From Micromonospora humi (GTDB lineage: Bacteria > Actinomycetota > Actinomycetes > Mycobacteriales > Micromonosporaceae): a DNA stretch of 64,000 bases. This document shows, in pieces, positions 24,138-32,747 of the stretch. The notes beneath the pieces are model-generated. The model searched no databases, was not told the DNA's origin, and saw nothing but the letters and a program-made list of their open reading frames with translations. Position 1 is the stretch's first letter; every line of letters starts with the position of its first letter. The DNA lies in the NCBI RefSeq assembly GCF_900090105.1, contig NZ_FMDM01000003.1, positions 434,001 through 498,000 of the forward strand, read 5' to 3'. A program made the translations under genes and the position numbers.

Positions 24138-24555
24138 GCTCCACCGCCGACGGGCCGCCCGGGTCCGGTAACACGCCGCCCGGTCATGGCGCCGGTATCG
24201 CCGACACGCCGGCCTGACCGCGCTTCCGTTGCTCGGCGTGTCGCGGCTCGGCGGACAACACCCTTCGACCGATATACCTCAGCGGCATATTTATGACTGT
24301 GAGGCATGCCGCCTTCGAGTGACTTCCTCTCCAGCGTGGTCACGCACGGTGGCGTCGGTACGGGCCGCCCGGGCGGTCGGCGCGGCACCCGCCGGCGCTT
24401 GTGGGGCGTCCGGTGGTGCCCTACGCTGGCGGGGCGCGGAGCCTAATCATCGATGTCGATGCATCGACGTCTCGTCGCGTCAACGTGCGTGTCTCCCTCG
24501 CCGGTCCGGGCAGGCCGGTGCCGGCGCGCGCCTGACCTTCGCGAAAGGCAACCCC
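24138..24555 (+). promoter_or_regulatory. 418-base leader region of the lyase gene
   Basis: No credible gene is seen here. It holds a TTATGACTGTGAGGCATG element (24291-24308) nearly identical to the palindrome at 4278-4295, and a 20-base inverted repeat at 24452-24471. Both are consistent with repressor control of the secreted lyase. The final 85 bases before GTG 24556 are plain leader. Confidence 0.45.
24452..24471. promoter_or_regulatory. LacI-style operator upstream of the lyase
   Basis: GATGTCGATG and CATCGACGTC form an inverted repeat matching at 9 of 10 positions, centred on a perfect TCGATGCATCGA palindrome. Position about 85-105 bases before the polysaccharide lyase start, and the even symmetry, suit a LacI-type repressor of carbohydrate genes. 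No LacI gene is in the window. Confidence 0.4.
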
Positions 24556-26808
24556 GTGCATCCCACCACCTCACGCCGTCGGCTCGCGCTGCTCGCCGCG
24601 GCCTCGGCGGCCACCCTGACGGCCGGCGCGCTCACCACCGTGACCGCCGAGGCGGCGGCCGCCGCCTGCCGGGTCGACTACCGGATCACCAACCAGTGGG
24701 GCGGCGGCTTCGGCGCCGACGTCACCGTGACCAACCTCGGCGACCCGGTCAACGGCTGGACGCTCGGCTGGAGCTTCGCCGCCGGTCAGCAGGTCGTCCA
24801 GGCCTGGAACGCCACGGTCAGCCAGTCCGGCACCCAGGTCACCGCCCGCGACGCCGGCTACAACGCGGCCCTCGGCACCGGCGGCAGCGCCACCTTCGGC
24901 TTCAACGGCTCCTGGGACAACGCCGCCAACCCGGTGCCCTCCGCGTTCACGCTCAACGGCACCACCTGCACCGGCGCGCCGCCGACCTCGACGCCGCCGA
25001 CCTCCGGCCCGACCACACCGCCGCCGACCACCACGCCCCCGCCGACCACGCCCCCGGCCGGCGCCAAGCAGATGGAGAAGCTCGACCGAGGGCTGGTCAG
25101 CGTCCGCTCCGGCAGCGGGAACCTGGTCTCCTGGCGGCTGCTCGGCACCGAGACCTCGGGCGTCTCGTTCAACCTCTACCGGGGATCCACCAGGGTCAAC
25201 TCGAGCCCGATCACCGGCGCCACCACGTACCTGGACGGCGGCGCGGCCGCCGGGTCCGCGTACACCGTGCGGGCCGTGGTGAACGGCGCCGAGCAGGCGG
25301 CGTCCGCCCCGGCGCTGCAGTTCGCCAACGGCTACCTGGACGTGCCGATCCAGGCCCCGCCCGGCGGGACCACGCCGAGCGGCGAGGCCTACACCTACTC
25401 CGCCAACGACGCGAGCGTCGGCGACCTCGACGGCGACGGCCGCTACGAGTTCGTGCTCAAGTGGGACCCGTCCAACAGCAAGGACAACTCCCAGTCCGGC
25501 TACACCGGCAACGTCTACGTCGACGCCTACACCCTCACCGGCGCCCGGCTGTGGCGCGTCGACCTGGGCCGCAACATCCGCGCCGGCGCCCACTACACCC
25601 AGTTCCAGGTGTACGACTACGACGGCGACGGGGACGCCGAGGTGGCCATGAAGACCGCCGACGGCACCCGCTCCGGCACCGGCCAGGTGATCGGCTCGTC
25701 GTCGGCCGACCACCGCAACTCCAGCGGCTACGTGCTCGCCGGTCCGGAATACCTGACCATGTTCGACGGTCGCACCGGCGCGGCGCTGTCCACCGTCGAC
25801 TACGACCCGCCGCGCGGCACCGTCTCCTCCTGGGGCGATTCCTACGGCAACCGGGTCGACCGGTTCCTCGCCGGCACCGCCTACCTCGACGGGCAGCGCC
25901 CCTCGCTGATCATGGCGCGCGGCTACTACACCCGGGCGGTGATCGCCGCCTGGGACTTCCGCGACGGCACGCTGCGCAAGCGGTGGACGTTCGACTCGAA
26001 CGCCAGCGGCAACGGCGCCGCCGCCGGCCAGGGCAACCACCAGCTCTCCGTCGCCGACGTGGACAACGACGGTCGCCAGGAGATCGTGTACGGGGCCGCC
26101 ACCATCGACGACAACGGCCGGCTGCTCTACTCGACGGGCAACGGGCACGGCGACGCGCTGCACGTCGGCGACCTCGACCCGAGCCGCGCCGGCCTGGAGG
26201 TCTTCAAGGTCGACGAGGACGGCAGCAAGCCCAGCTCGTGGATGGCCGACGCGCGCACCGGGCAGATCCTCTGGCAGACCGCCCCGAACGGCGACAACGG
26301 TCGCGGCGTCTCCGACGACATCTGGGCCGGCAGCCCCGGCGCGGAGTCCTGGTCGTCGGCGGTCGACGGCCTGCTCAACACGCGCGGGCAGAACGTCGGC
26401 CGCAAGCCGTCCTCGGCGAACTTCCTGATCTGGTGGGACGGCGACCCGGTCCGTGAGCTGCTCGACGGCACCAAGATCGACAAGTACGGCACCGGCGGCG
26501 AGACCCGGCTGCTCACCGGCAGCAACGTCGCGTCCAACAACGGCACCAAGAGCACGCCGGCGCTCTCGGCCGATATCGTCGGCGACTGGCGCGAGGAGGT
26601 CGTCTGGCGCACCGCCGACAGCAGCGCGCTGCGCATCTACAGCACGCCCGTCACCACCGGCCTGCGCCTGCCGACGCTGATGCACGACCCGCAGTATCGG
26701 GTCGCCGTGGCCTGGCAGAACACCGCCTACAACCAGCCGCCGCACCCGGGCTTCCACCTCGGCGACGGCATGAGCACGCCGGCCGCGCCGAACATCTACC
26801 TGCGCTGA
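24556..26808 (+). CDS. Secreted rhamnogalacturonan lyase (PL11) with CBM2
   Basis: A 750-residue extracellular enzyme that cleaves rhamnogalacturonan I of pectin by beta-elimination. An export signal with RRR and a long hydrophobic stretch (about 1-38) is followed by a CBM2 carbohydrate-binding module (about 39-135). The module starts CRVDYRITNQWGGGFGADV and has conserved Trp residues for cellulose binding. A Pro/Thr linker (about 138-165) leads to the PL11 catalytic region (about 170-750). This region carries repeated calcium-type DxDxDG loops: GDLDGDGRYEFVLKWDPSN, YDYDGDGDAEVAMKTADGT and VADVDNDGRQEIVYG. The end LMHDPQYRVAVAWQNTAYNQ is typical of YesW/YesX enzymes. GTG 24556 follows AAAGG. 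The CBM2 suggests action on intact plant cell walls. Confidence 0.94.
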   Translation: MHPTTSRRRLALLAAASAATLTAGALTTVTAEAAAAACRVDYRITNQWGGGFGADVTVTNLGDPVNGWTLGWSFAAGQQVVQAWNATVSQSGTQVTARDAGYNAALGTGGSATFGFNGSWDNAANPVPSAFTLNGTTCTGAPPTSTPPTSGPTTPPPTTTPPPTTPPAGAKQMEKLDRGLVSVRSGSGNLVSWRLLGTETSGVSFNLYRGSTRVNSSPITGATTYLDGGAAAGSAYTVRAVVNGAEQAASAPALQFANGYLDVPIQAPPGGTTPSGEAYTYSANDASVGDLDGDGRYEFVLKWDPSNSKDNSQSGYTGNVYVDAYTLTGARLWRVDLGRNIRAGAHYTQFQVYDYDGDGDAEVAMKTADGTRSGTGQVIGSSSADHRNSSGYVLAGPEYLTMFDGRTGAALSTVDYDPPRGTVSSWGDSYGNRVDRFLAGTAYLDGQRPSLIMARGYYTRAVIAAWDFRDGTLRKRWTFDSNASGNGAAAGQGNHQLSVADVDNDGRQEIVYGAATIDDNGRLLYSTGNGHGDALHVGDLDPSRAGLEVFKVDEDGSKPSSWMADARTGQILWQTAPNGDNGRGVSDDIWAGSPGAESWSSAVDGLLNTRGQNVGRKPSSANFLIWWDGDPVRELLDGTKIDKYGTGGETRLLTGSNVASNNGTKSTPALSADIVGDWREEVVWRTADSSALRIYSTPVTTGLRLPTLMHDPQYRVAVAWQNTAYNQPPHPGFHLGDGMSTPAAPNIYLR

Positions 26809-26821
26809 ACCGAAAACGAAG

Positions 26822-26868
26822 GCACCGGGTCGCCGGCCGCGGAATCCGCTCAGCCGGCGACCCGGTGC
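26822..26868. terminator. Perfect 16-base stem, bidirectional terminator
   Basis: GCACCGGGTCGCCGGC (26822-26837) pairs perfectly with GCCGGCGACCCGGTGC (26853-26868) around a 15-base loop. It lies between the convergent lyase and LLM oxidoreductase genes. There is no U tract. Confidence 0.75.
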
Positions 26869-26980
26869 ACCACACCGCAGCATTCCCGACCCGTCCCGAC
26901 CGGGAATGCCGTACCACCACCGGGGACTAAGTTATGCGTCCCGCGCGACGCTGCGGTGACGTGGCTATGAAGAGCGTGTT

Positions 26981-27991
26981 TCAGCCTTCCCGGCGCAGGC
27001 CACCGGCCACCTTCTCGGCGATCAACTCGAACGAGCGGACCCGGTCGTCCACGTCGTAGACCATCGAGGTCAGCATCAACTCGTCCGCGCCGGTGCGCTC
27101 CAGCAGCGTCCCGAGCTGCCGGGCCACCGTCTCCGGCGAGCCCGTCGCCTGACCGTCGCGGCGCTGCGCCACGAACTCCCGCTCCAGCTCCGAATACGGA
27201 TAGGCCGCCGCCTCCTCCGGCGTGACCAGCGGCTCCGGCCGCCCCGACCGCAACTTCAGGAACGACAACCCGGCCGGCCCGGCCAGCCACTCCGCCCGCT
27301 CGTCGGTCTCCGCGCACACCGCGTTGACCGCCACCATCGCGTACGGCCGGTCCAGCCACTGCGACGGCCGGAAGTGCTGCCGGTAGAGCTGCAACGCCGG
27401 GATCGTGTTCTGCGAGCTGAAGTGGTGCGCGAACGAGAACGGCAACCCGAGCAGGCCGGCGAGCTGGGCGCTGAACCCGCTCGACCCGAGCAGCCACACC
27501 TGCGGCGACTGGCCGCGCCCCGGCGTCGCCGTGATCGGGCCCGGCTCGGCGCCGCTGAAGTAGTTCATCAGGTCGGCCAGCTCGCGCGGGAAGTGCTCCG
27601 CGGACAGGCCCTCCATGGTGCGGCGCAACGCCAACGCGGTCACCTGGTCGGTGCCGGGCGCCCGCCCGATGCCCAGGTCGATCCGGCCCGGGTGCAGCGC
27701 CTCCAGGGTGCCGAACTGCTCGGCCACCACCAGCGGCGCGTGGTTCGGCAGCATCACCCCACCCGAGCCCAACCGGATCGTGGACGTGTTCGCGGCCAGG
27801 TGGGCGAGCAGCACCGCCGGCGCCGAACTGGCGATCGCCGGCATGTTGTGGTGCTCGGCCACCCAGAACCGGCGGTAGCCCAGCTCCTCGGTGCGCCGGG
27901 CCAGCTCGGTGGTGTGCCGCAGCGCCTCACCGGCACTGCCGGTCGCGGCCACCGGGGCAAGGTCAAGAACAGACATGGGTACGTCGATCAC
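26981..27991 (-). CDS. LLM class flavin-dependent oxidoreductase (luciferase family)
   Basis: A 336-residue TIM-barrel FMNH2- or F420-dependent monooxygenase. Typical features are [42 protein letters not shown] (split: [14 protein letters not shown]), and [22 protein letters not shown] (split: [13 protein letters not shown]). [13 protein letters not shown] and the alkanal-monooxygenase-like [20 protein letters not shown] follow. It belongs to the MsnO8-like subgroup of unknown substrate. The start is uncertain: GTG 27991 ([11 protein letters not shown]) or ATG 27976; neither has a strong ribosome site. It is 47 bases downstream of the Lrp-type regulator on the same strand, so the two probably form an operon divergent from the cystathionine-lyase-like gene. 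A role in sulfur-compound oxidation is only a guess from that context. Confidence 0.88.
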   Translation of the reverse strand: MIDVPMSVLDLAPVAATGSAGEALRHTTELARRTEELGYRRFWVAEHHNMPAIASSAPAVLLAHLAANTSTIRLGSGGVMLPNHAPLVVAEQFGTLEALHPGRIDLGIGRAPGTDQVTALALRRTMEGLSAEHFPRELADLMNYFSGAEPGPITATPGRGQSPQVWLLGSSGFSAQLAGLLGLPFSFAHHFSSQNTIPALQLYRQHFRPSQWLDRPYAMVAVNAVCAETDERAEWLAGPAGLSFLKLRSGRPEPLVTPEEAAAYPYSELEREFVAQRRDGQATGSPETVARQLGTLLERTGADELMLTSMVYDVDDRVRSFELIAEKVAGGLRREG

Positions 27992-28038
27992 GCTGTGGTG
28001 CAACCCACCGGGTGCCGGAATTGTTCCCCTCGGGTGGC

Positions 28039-28518
28039 TCAGCCCATGCCCCGGGCCTGCTCGAAGATGAGGCTGGTCTGGGTGTGCCGCACCGCCGGAT
28101 CCACCGCCAGGTGGTCGAGCACGAAATCCCGCAGCGCGTCCCCGGACGCCGCCCGCACGTGCAGCACGTAGTCCTCCGCGCCGGCCACGTGGAACACCGA
28201 CACCACCCCCGGCAGCCGCACCGACCGGGCCCGGAACGCGTCCACCGCGGCCCGCTCGTGCGCCGTCAACCGCACCGACACCAGCGCCTGCAACGGCAGC
28301 CCCACCGCTGCCGGGTCGACGTCCGCGTGGAACCCTCGGATCGCCCCGCACTCACGCAGTGCCCGGGTACGCGTCAGACACGTCGACGGCGCCACGCCCA
28401 CCCGCTCGGCCAGCGCGTTGTTGGGCAGCCGCCCGTCGGCGGTCAACTCGGTGAGGATCGCGCGGTCGACGTCGTCGAGGCCGGAGAACGGCCGCACATC
28501 GTTCGGTGCGAGAGGCAT
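28039..28518 (-). CDS. Lrp/AsnC family transcriptional regulator
   Basis: A 159-residue amino-acid-responsive regulator. The N-terminal HTH is [20 protein letters not shown] then [21 protein letters not shown] (about 13-53). The C-terminal RAM/ACT-like ligand domain includes [19 protein letters not shown] and [23 protein letters not shown] 28518 has GGAGG eight bases upstream. It is divergent from the PLP enzyme gene with about 100 bases between, a classic arrangement in which the regulator activates the enzyme gene in response to its amino acid substrate. By analogy with YbaO/DecR-type pairs the ligand could be cysteine or methionine; this is inference. Confidence 0.92.
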   Translation of the reverse strand: MPLAPNDVRPFSGLDDVDRAILTELTADGRLPNNALAERVGVAPSTCLTRTRALRECGAIRGFHADVDPAAVGLPLQALVSVRLTAHERAAVDAFRARSVRLPGVVSVFHVAGAEDYVLHVRAASGDALRDFVLDHLAVDPAVRHTQTSLIFEQARGMG

Positions 28519-28529
28519 GCCGCCATCCT

Positions 28530-28590
28530 CCACCGAAGATGCGTCGGACGGAAGCGAGATCATCAGAATCTTCTTCGCTACTCTTGCCCC
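28530..28590. promoter_or_regulatory. Divergent Lrp/PLP-enzyme promoter region
   Basis: The spacer is AT-richer than its surroundings and holds GAAGAT and ATCTTC half sites about 30 bases apart, the kind of spaced motif Lrp octamers bind. A -10 for the PLP enzyme gene is TACTCT at 28579-28584. Confidence 0.45.
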
Positions 28591-28620
28591 GTACTGCCAT
28601 CATGTTCGACGCTTCCGGGC

Positions 28621-29778
28621 ATGACCGCCCTGGACACCGCAGCCGTGCACGCCGGGCGTGACGACCTCGCCGGCCTCGGCGTCCACGTCCCGCCCATCGA
28701 CCTCTCCACCACCAACCCGCTGCCCTCGGTGGCCGACGGCGGCGACGCCTACGAGACGCTCGCCACCGGCAACCCGCTCCCGGTCGGCGGCAGCGCGGTC
28801 TACCAGCGGCTCTGGAACCCGACAGTGGCCCGCTTCGAGACCGCCCTCGCCCAACTCGAGGGCACCGCCGAGGCGGTCGCGTTCGCCAGCGGCATGGCCG
28901 CGCTCACCGCCACCCTGCTCGCCGCCACCCGCGACGGCAAGCGCCACGTCGTCGCCGTCCGCCCGCTCTACGGCGGCACCGACCACGTCCTCGCCAGCGG
29001 CCTGCTCGGCACCGAGGTCACCTGGGCCCGCGCCGAGGACGTCGCCGCCGCGATCCGCCCCGACACCGCAGTGGTCGTCGTCGAGACCCCGGCCAACCCC
29101 ACCCTCGACCTGGTCGACATCGCCGCGCTCGCCACCGCCGCCGGCGACGTCCCGCTGCTGGTCGACAACACCGTCGCCACCCCCGTACTCCAGCAGCCCG
29201 CCCGGCACGGCGCCGCGCTCGTGCTGCACAGCGCCACCAAGAGCATCGGCGGCCACGGCGACGTCCTCGCCGGCGTCGTCGCCTGCGCGCCCGACTGGGC
29301 CGCCCGGCTGCGCCAGGTCCGCGCCGTCACCGGCGCCGTCCTGCACCCGCTCGGCGCCTACCTGCTGCACCGCGGCCTGCAGACCCTGCCCCTGCGGGTC
29401 CGCGCCCAGCAGGCCGGCGCGGAGAAGCTCGCCGCCTGGCTCGCCGGCCACCCCGCCGTCGAGCGGGTCCACCACCCGTCCCGGCACGACCCGGCCGGCC
29501 TGGTCGGCCGCCAGATGGCCGGCGGCGGCAGCCTGCTCGCCTTCGAGGTACGCGGCGGCGCGCCCGCCGCGGCCACGGTCGCCGGCGCCTGCGCGCTGAT
29601 CACCCACGCCGTCTCGCTGGGCGGCGTCGACACGCTGATCCAGCACCCGGCGTCGCTGACGCACCGGCCGGTCGAGGGTGACGCGAAGCCGTGCGGCGGG
29701 CTGCTGCGGGTCTCGGTCGGCCTGGAGGACCCGGAGGACCTGCGCGCCGACCTGGCCCGGGCGCTCGCGTCCATCTGA
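28621..29778 (+). CDS. Cys/Met metabolism PLP-dependent enzyme (cystathionine gamma-lyase/synthase-like)
   Basis: A 385-residue fold-type I PLP enzyme acting on sulfur amino acids. The PLP lysine is K207 in LHSATKSIGGHGD. Other family features are AVYQRLWNPTVARFE, AFASGMAALTATLLA (phosphate-binding), YGGTDHVL with the stacking Tyr, VVVETPANPTLDLVDI, LLVDNTVATPVLQQPARHGA and C-terminal SLGGVDTLIQHPASLTH. These match the MetB/MetC/MGL family, but beta- versus gamma-elimination cannot be decided by eye. It is divergent from the Lrp/AsnC gene, its probable regulator. Degradation of methionine or cysteine is the most likely role. Confidence 0.9.
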   Translation: MTALDTAAVHAGRDDLAGLGVHVPPIDLSTTNPLPSVADGGDAYETLATGNPLPVGGSAVYQRLWNPTVARFETALAQLEGTAEAVAFASGMAALTATLLAATRDGKRHVVAVRPLYGGTDHVLASGLLGTEVTWARAEDVAAAIRPDTAVVVVETPANPTLDLVDIAALATAAGDVPLLVDNTVATPVLQQPARHGAALVLHSATKSIGGHGDVLAGVVACAPDWAARLRQVRAVTGAVLHPLGAYLLHRGLQTLPLRVRAQQAGAEKLAAWLAGHPAVERVHHPSRHDPAGLVGRQMAGGGSLLAFEVRGGAPAAATVAGACALITHAVSLGGVDTLIQHPASLTHRPVEGDAKPCGGLLRVSVGLEDPEDLRADLARALASI

Positions 29779-29874
29779 CGCGGACGCGCGCGTCGATCCG
29801 GGGCGCGCCGGGCGTTGGCGCCGGCCGCGCCGGACCGGTCGCCGTCGGTGTTGTGCGGCGGAGCGGCCGTCTGG

Positions 29875-30624
29875 TCAGGACTTTGGGCCCACGTGCCGGT
29901 CGAGCGCGGCGACCGCTTCCCGGCGGGCGACCGACAGGGACCACGGCAGGTTCATCCGCCAGGCGACGCCGAGCAGGTCGAGCGCCCACTGGCACAGTGC
30001 CATGATGTCGGTGGAGCGGTTGGAGAACATGTAGCGGGGATAGACGTACTCCTTCCCGCGAACGACGACCCGGTTGGCGAAGCGACAGCCGTCGGAGTGG
30101 AACAGGCCCCGCAGGAAATGGCCCGGTTGCGCCTCGACGATGGTGCGCTGCCAGTCGGCCAGGAGGATCGGGCGCTCGTGCTTCTTGCCGGGGCCGTGCT
30201 GGGGAAACAGGCACGGCCAGTGGATGGCGGTGCTCTGCACGGCGACGCAGCCGCGCTTCTGGATGCGCTGCACCTTGTTGGCCAGCACTGCGCGCATCGC
30301 GGCGTCGCACTGGTCGATCAGGTGGGGCCAGGCGTCGGCGCAATAGACGCGGAGCACCGGCGTTCGGTCGGTCGTGACCAGGTGCCCGTCTCCCAGATAG
30401 AGCCCGAGTAGGTAGGCGTAGGCCGCCTGATCGGGTGGACCTTCCTGGTCGGGACGGCACCGGAAGCAGCGGACCGCGCTGCCGAAGATCGCCGGCTCGG
30501 GTCGGTCGACGCACCAGTGCCAGACCGTGGTGTAGGGCAGGGAGAGGCTGCGGGCCACCGACCGGATGTGGTGACCTCGAGCGCGAAGGGCGCGGGCTCG
30601 TGCCCGCATTTCGGGAGGATGCAC
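29875..30624 (-). CDS. HTH plus LAGLIDADG homing-endonuclease-like protein
   Basis: A 249-residue protein. An N-terminal resolvase-type HTH (about 6-40: RARGHHIRSVARSLSLPYTT, VWHWC) is followed by a CFRC pair (Cys 53, Cys 56). A LAGLIDADG-like core follows, with two motifs: YLLGLYLGDGH (71-81) and HFLRGLFHSDGC (169-180). Each motif ends in the acidic residue expected of a nuclease. The gene lies just 3' of tRNA-Leu(CAA) on the same strand; the open frame even runs back into the tRNA. GTG 30624 has GAGG upstream and is preferred; ATG 30609 is also possible. It is free-standing, in neither an intein nor an intron. It may be a domesticated regulator or a DNA endonuclease. Confidence 0.75.
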   Translation of the reverse strand: MHPPEMRARARALRARGHHIRSVARSLSLPYTTVWHWCVDRPEPAIFGSAVRCFRCRPDQEGPPDQAAYAYLLGLYLGDGHLVTTDRTPVLRVYCADAWPHLIDQCDAAMRAVLANKVQRIQKRGCVAVQSTAIHWPCLFPQHGPGKKHERPILLADWQRTIVEAQPGHFLRGLFHSDGCRFANRVVVRGKEYVYPRYMFSNRSTDIMALCQWALDLLGVAWRMNLPWSLSVARREAVAALDRHVGPKS

Positions 30625-30657
30625 AGCAACATCCTCGAACGCGTGTATGACAAGAAG

Positions 30658-30740
30658 TGCCGGGAGCGGGATTCGAACCCGCAAGCCCTTTCGGGCAGAA
30701 GTGTTTGAGACTTCCGTGTATGCCGTTCCACCATCCCGGC
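30658..30740 (-). tRNA. tRNA-Leu (anticodon CAA)
   Basis: Read on the minus strand, the 83-base gene folds as a class II tRNA. The acceptor GCCGGGA pairs with TCCCGGC. The anticodon stem GAAGT/ACTTC holds the loop CTCAAAC with anticodon CAA. A long variable arm (GCCCGAAAGGGC) and the T arm GCGGG-TTCGAAT-CCCGC follow, with a final A and no encoded CCA. It decodes UUG leucine codons, which are rare in this GC-rich DNA. Confidence 0.96.
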
Positions 30741-30821
30741 GGGGTGCGGTAACTGTACCCGACTAGGCTCATGCGGGAGCATGGGTGGTGACCGTGCCGG
30801 GATCGATGGTGGGAGTGGCTC

Positions 30822-31445
30822 GTGGGCGAGATGCAGACGGATGCCGAGCGCAAGCGCGTTCTGATCGCCGAGGACGAGGCGCTGATCCGGCTGGACCTGG
30901 CCGAGATGCTGGTCGAGGAGGGCTACGAGGTGGTCGGCGAGGCCGGCGACGGGGAGACCGCCGTCAAGCTCGCCGAGGAGCTCAAGCCGGATCTGGTCAT
31001 CCTCGACATCAAGATGCCGATCATGGACGGGCTGGCCGCCGCCGAGCGGATCGCCGGCGCACGCATCGCCCCCGTGATCATCCTGACCGCGTTCAGCCAG
31101 CGCGACCTGGTCGAGCGGGCCCGGGCGGCCGGCGCGATGGCCTACCTGGTGAAGCCGTTCCAGAAGAGCGACCTGGTGCCGGCGGTGGAGATCGCGCTGT
31201 CCCGCTACTCGGAGATCTCCGCACTGGAGGCCGAGGTCGCCGGCCTGACCGACCGGCTGGAGATCCGCAAGACCGTCGAGCGGGCCAAGGGCGCGCTGAT
31301 GACCACCTATGGCATGACCGAGCCGCAGGCCTTCAAGTGGATCCAGCGCACCGCGATGGACCACCGGATGACCATGAAGGAGGTCGCCGAGCGGATCCTC
31401 GCCGAGACCGCCGGCGGCGAGGTGGCGCAGCAGCCCGCCTCCTGA
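30822..31445 (+). CDS. pdtaR: ANTAR-domain response regulator (PdtaR-like)
   Basis: A 207-residue regulator. The receiver domain (about 12-125) has acidic pocket EDEA, phospho-acceptor D62 in LVILDIKMP, Thr 89 in ILTAFS and Lys 111 in YLVKPF. A coiled linker leads to the ANTAR RNA-binding domain (about 140-195), with RKTVERAKGALMTTYGMTE and AFKWIQRTAMDHRMTMKEVA. Such proteins act as phosphorylation-controlled transcription antitermination factors binding paired hairpins; the mycobacterial homologue pairs with the kinase PdtaS. No kinase gene is adjacent. GTG 30822 follows GGGAG; ATG 30831 is possible. A -10 (TAGGCT) lies near 30763. Confidence 0.95.
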   Translation: MGEMQTDAERKRVLIAEDEALIRLDLAEMLVEEGYEVVGEAGDGETAVKLAEELKPDLVILDIKMPIMDGLAAAERIAGARIAPVIILTAFSQRDLVERARAAGAMAYLVKPFQKSDLVPAVEIALSRYSEISALEAEVAGLTDRLEIRKTVERAKGALMTTYGMTEPQAFKWIQRTAMDHRMTMKEVAERILAETAGGEVAQQPAS

Positions 31446-31508
31446 CCCACCGCGCGGGGCGCGGTTCGTCGCCCGGCGGGGGAGCGGCCGATCGATAGGA
31501 TCGGATCC

Positions 31509-32747
31509 ATGCCTCTTCCGCGCCCGAGGTCGGTGTTGATCGTGGCGGCCGGTGTCGCGGTGCTGCTGGCCGCCTGCCGCTCGGCGCCGGAGGAGCCGCC
31601 CGCGCCGGTGCCGGTGCGCCCGGCCTGGCGGGCCGTCGAGCTGCCCCTGCCGCCGGGGCCCGCAGGCCGCCCGCTGCTGCGCGACGCGGCGCACTGTGCC
31701 GGCCGCTGGTACGCCGTCGGCGGACTCGTCGATCCGGCCGGGGAGACCCGGCCGGCGGCCTGGTCCAGCCCGGACGGCGTGACCTGGGCGGCGTTGCCGA
31801 TGCGCCCACAGACGTTCTACGGCCGCCAGCACGTGCTCTACGCGGTCGCGTGCCGCGACGGCGGGATGGCGGCGCTCGGGGCGAAGACGGGTGGTGTGCA
31901 CGGCAATCCGCGTACCGGATCGTGGGTGTGGCGCCCGGGCGGGCCGGTGCGCGAGGTGCCGGCGGCGTTCGAGTTGTTCGGCGGCCCGCGCGCGGTGAGC
32001 GCGTCGCGGTTGGCGGCCGGGCCGGGCGGCTGGTTGATCGCCGGGGCGCGCACGGACGGCGCGGCGGTGTGGACGTCGCCGGACGCCGGCGGGTTCGTGG
32101 TGCGCGAGGGCGTCGCGGAGCTGGCCGGTGACGCCCGGGGCCGGACGGCGGCGTCCGACGCGGTGGCCCTGGGGTCGGGTTGGCTGGTGGTGGGGTCGTT
32201 GCTGCCGGCCGGCGGCACGGCGTTGACGCCGCTGGCCTGGTCATCGGCGGACGGTCGGTCGTGGCGGCGGGTGGCGTTGCCGGCGGAGGCCGGTGGGTCG
32301 GCGCAGCCGACGGAGGCCGGTGGGTCGGCGCAGCCGACGGACGGCGGCGGGGTGGCGGAGCGGGTGGTGCTGTGCGACGGCGCGCCGACGGCGGTGGGTC
32401 CGGTCCGCGACGGCTTCGCGGTGTGGCGGTCCCCGACCGGTGGGTCGGGCGGATGGCGGCGGGTCGGCGGGTTCGGCGCGGTCGGTCCGGGGGTGTCGTC
32501 GGTGACGGGTCTGGTGGCGGCCGGCGGTCGACTGGTCGCGGTGACCGGCGACGGCGCGGATCGCCGATTGTGGATATCGGGTGACGGCGGCGTGTCGTGG
32601 CGGCCGGTGATCGTGCCGACGCCGGTGCCGGCGCGCGGCGACGCGGCGCTGGCGGTGGCCGCCGGTGCTGATGGGCTGCTGGCGGTGGCGGATGACGGAA
32701 AGGCCTCCCGTGCCTGGTGGACGGCGTTGCCGAGCGTCGATGAGTAG
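31509..32747 (+). CDS. Putative lipoprotein with beta-propeller-like repeats
   Basis: A 412-residue exported protein. The signal peptide ends in lipobox LLAAC (Cys about 24), predicting a lipid anchor on the outer face of the membrane. The mature part repeats short blocks such as AAWSSPDGVTWAALP, LAWSSADGRSWRRVALP and RLWISGDGGVSWRPV, which resemble BNR/sialidase-type Asp-box loops (SxDxGxTW) of beta-propellers. A 27-base tandem duplication (32285-32338) doubles the nine residues EAGGSAQPT in a linker. No enzymatic residues can be assigned. It stands alone between pdtaR and the liv operon. Confidence 0.8.
   Translation: MPLPRPRSVLIVAAGVAVLLAACRSAPEEPPAPVPVRPAWRAVELPLPPGPAGRPLLRDAAHCAGRWYAVGGLVDPAGETRPAAWSSPDGVTWAALPMRPQTFYGRQHVLYAVACRDGGMAALGAKTGGVHGNPRTGSWVWRPGGPVREVPAAFELFGGPRAVSASRLAAGPGGWLIAGARTDGAAVWTSPDAGGFVVREGVAELAGDARGRTAASDAVALGSGWLVVGSLLPAGGTALTPLAWSSADGRSWRRVALPAEAGGSAQPTEAGGSAQPTDGGGVAERVVLCDGAPTAVGPVRDGFAVWRSPTGGSGGWRRVGGFGAVGPGVSSVTGLVAAGGRLVAVTGDGADRRLWISGDGGVSWRPVIVPTPVPARGDAALAVAAGADGLLAVADDGKASRAWWTALPSVDE
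32285..32338 (+). repeat. 27-base in-frame tandem duplication
   Basis: Two identical 27-base units (32285-32311 and 32312-32338) encode EAGGSAQPT twice inside the lipoprotein gene. Exact identity suggests recent slippage and possible copy-number variation between strains. Confidence 0.85.

Noticed and set aside
30625..30684. LAGLIDADG gene starting inside the tRNA
   Set aside because: The open frame runs through the tRNA T arm by chance. A GTG with a ribosome site after the tRNA is a better start.
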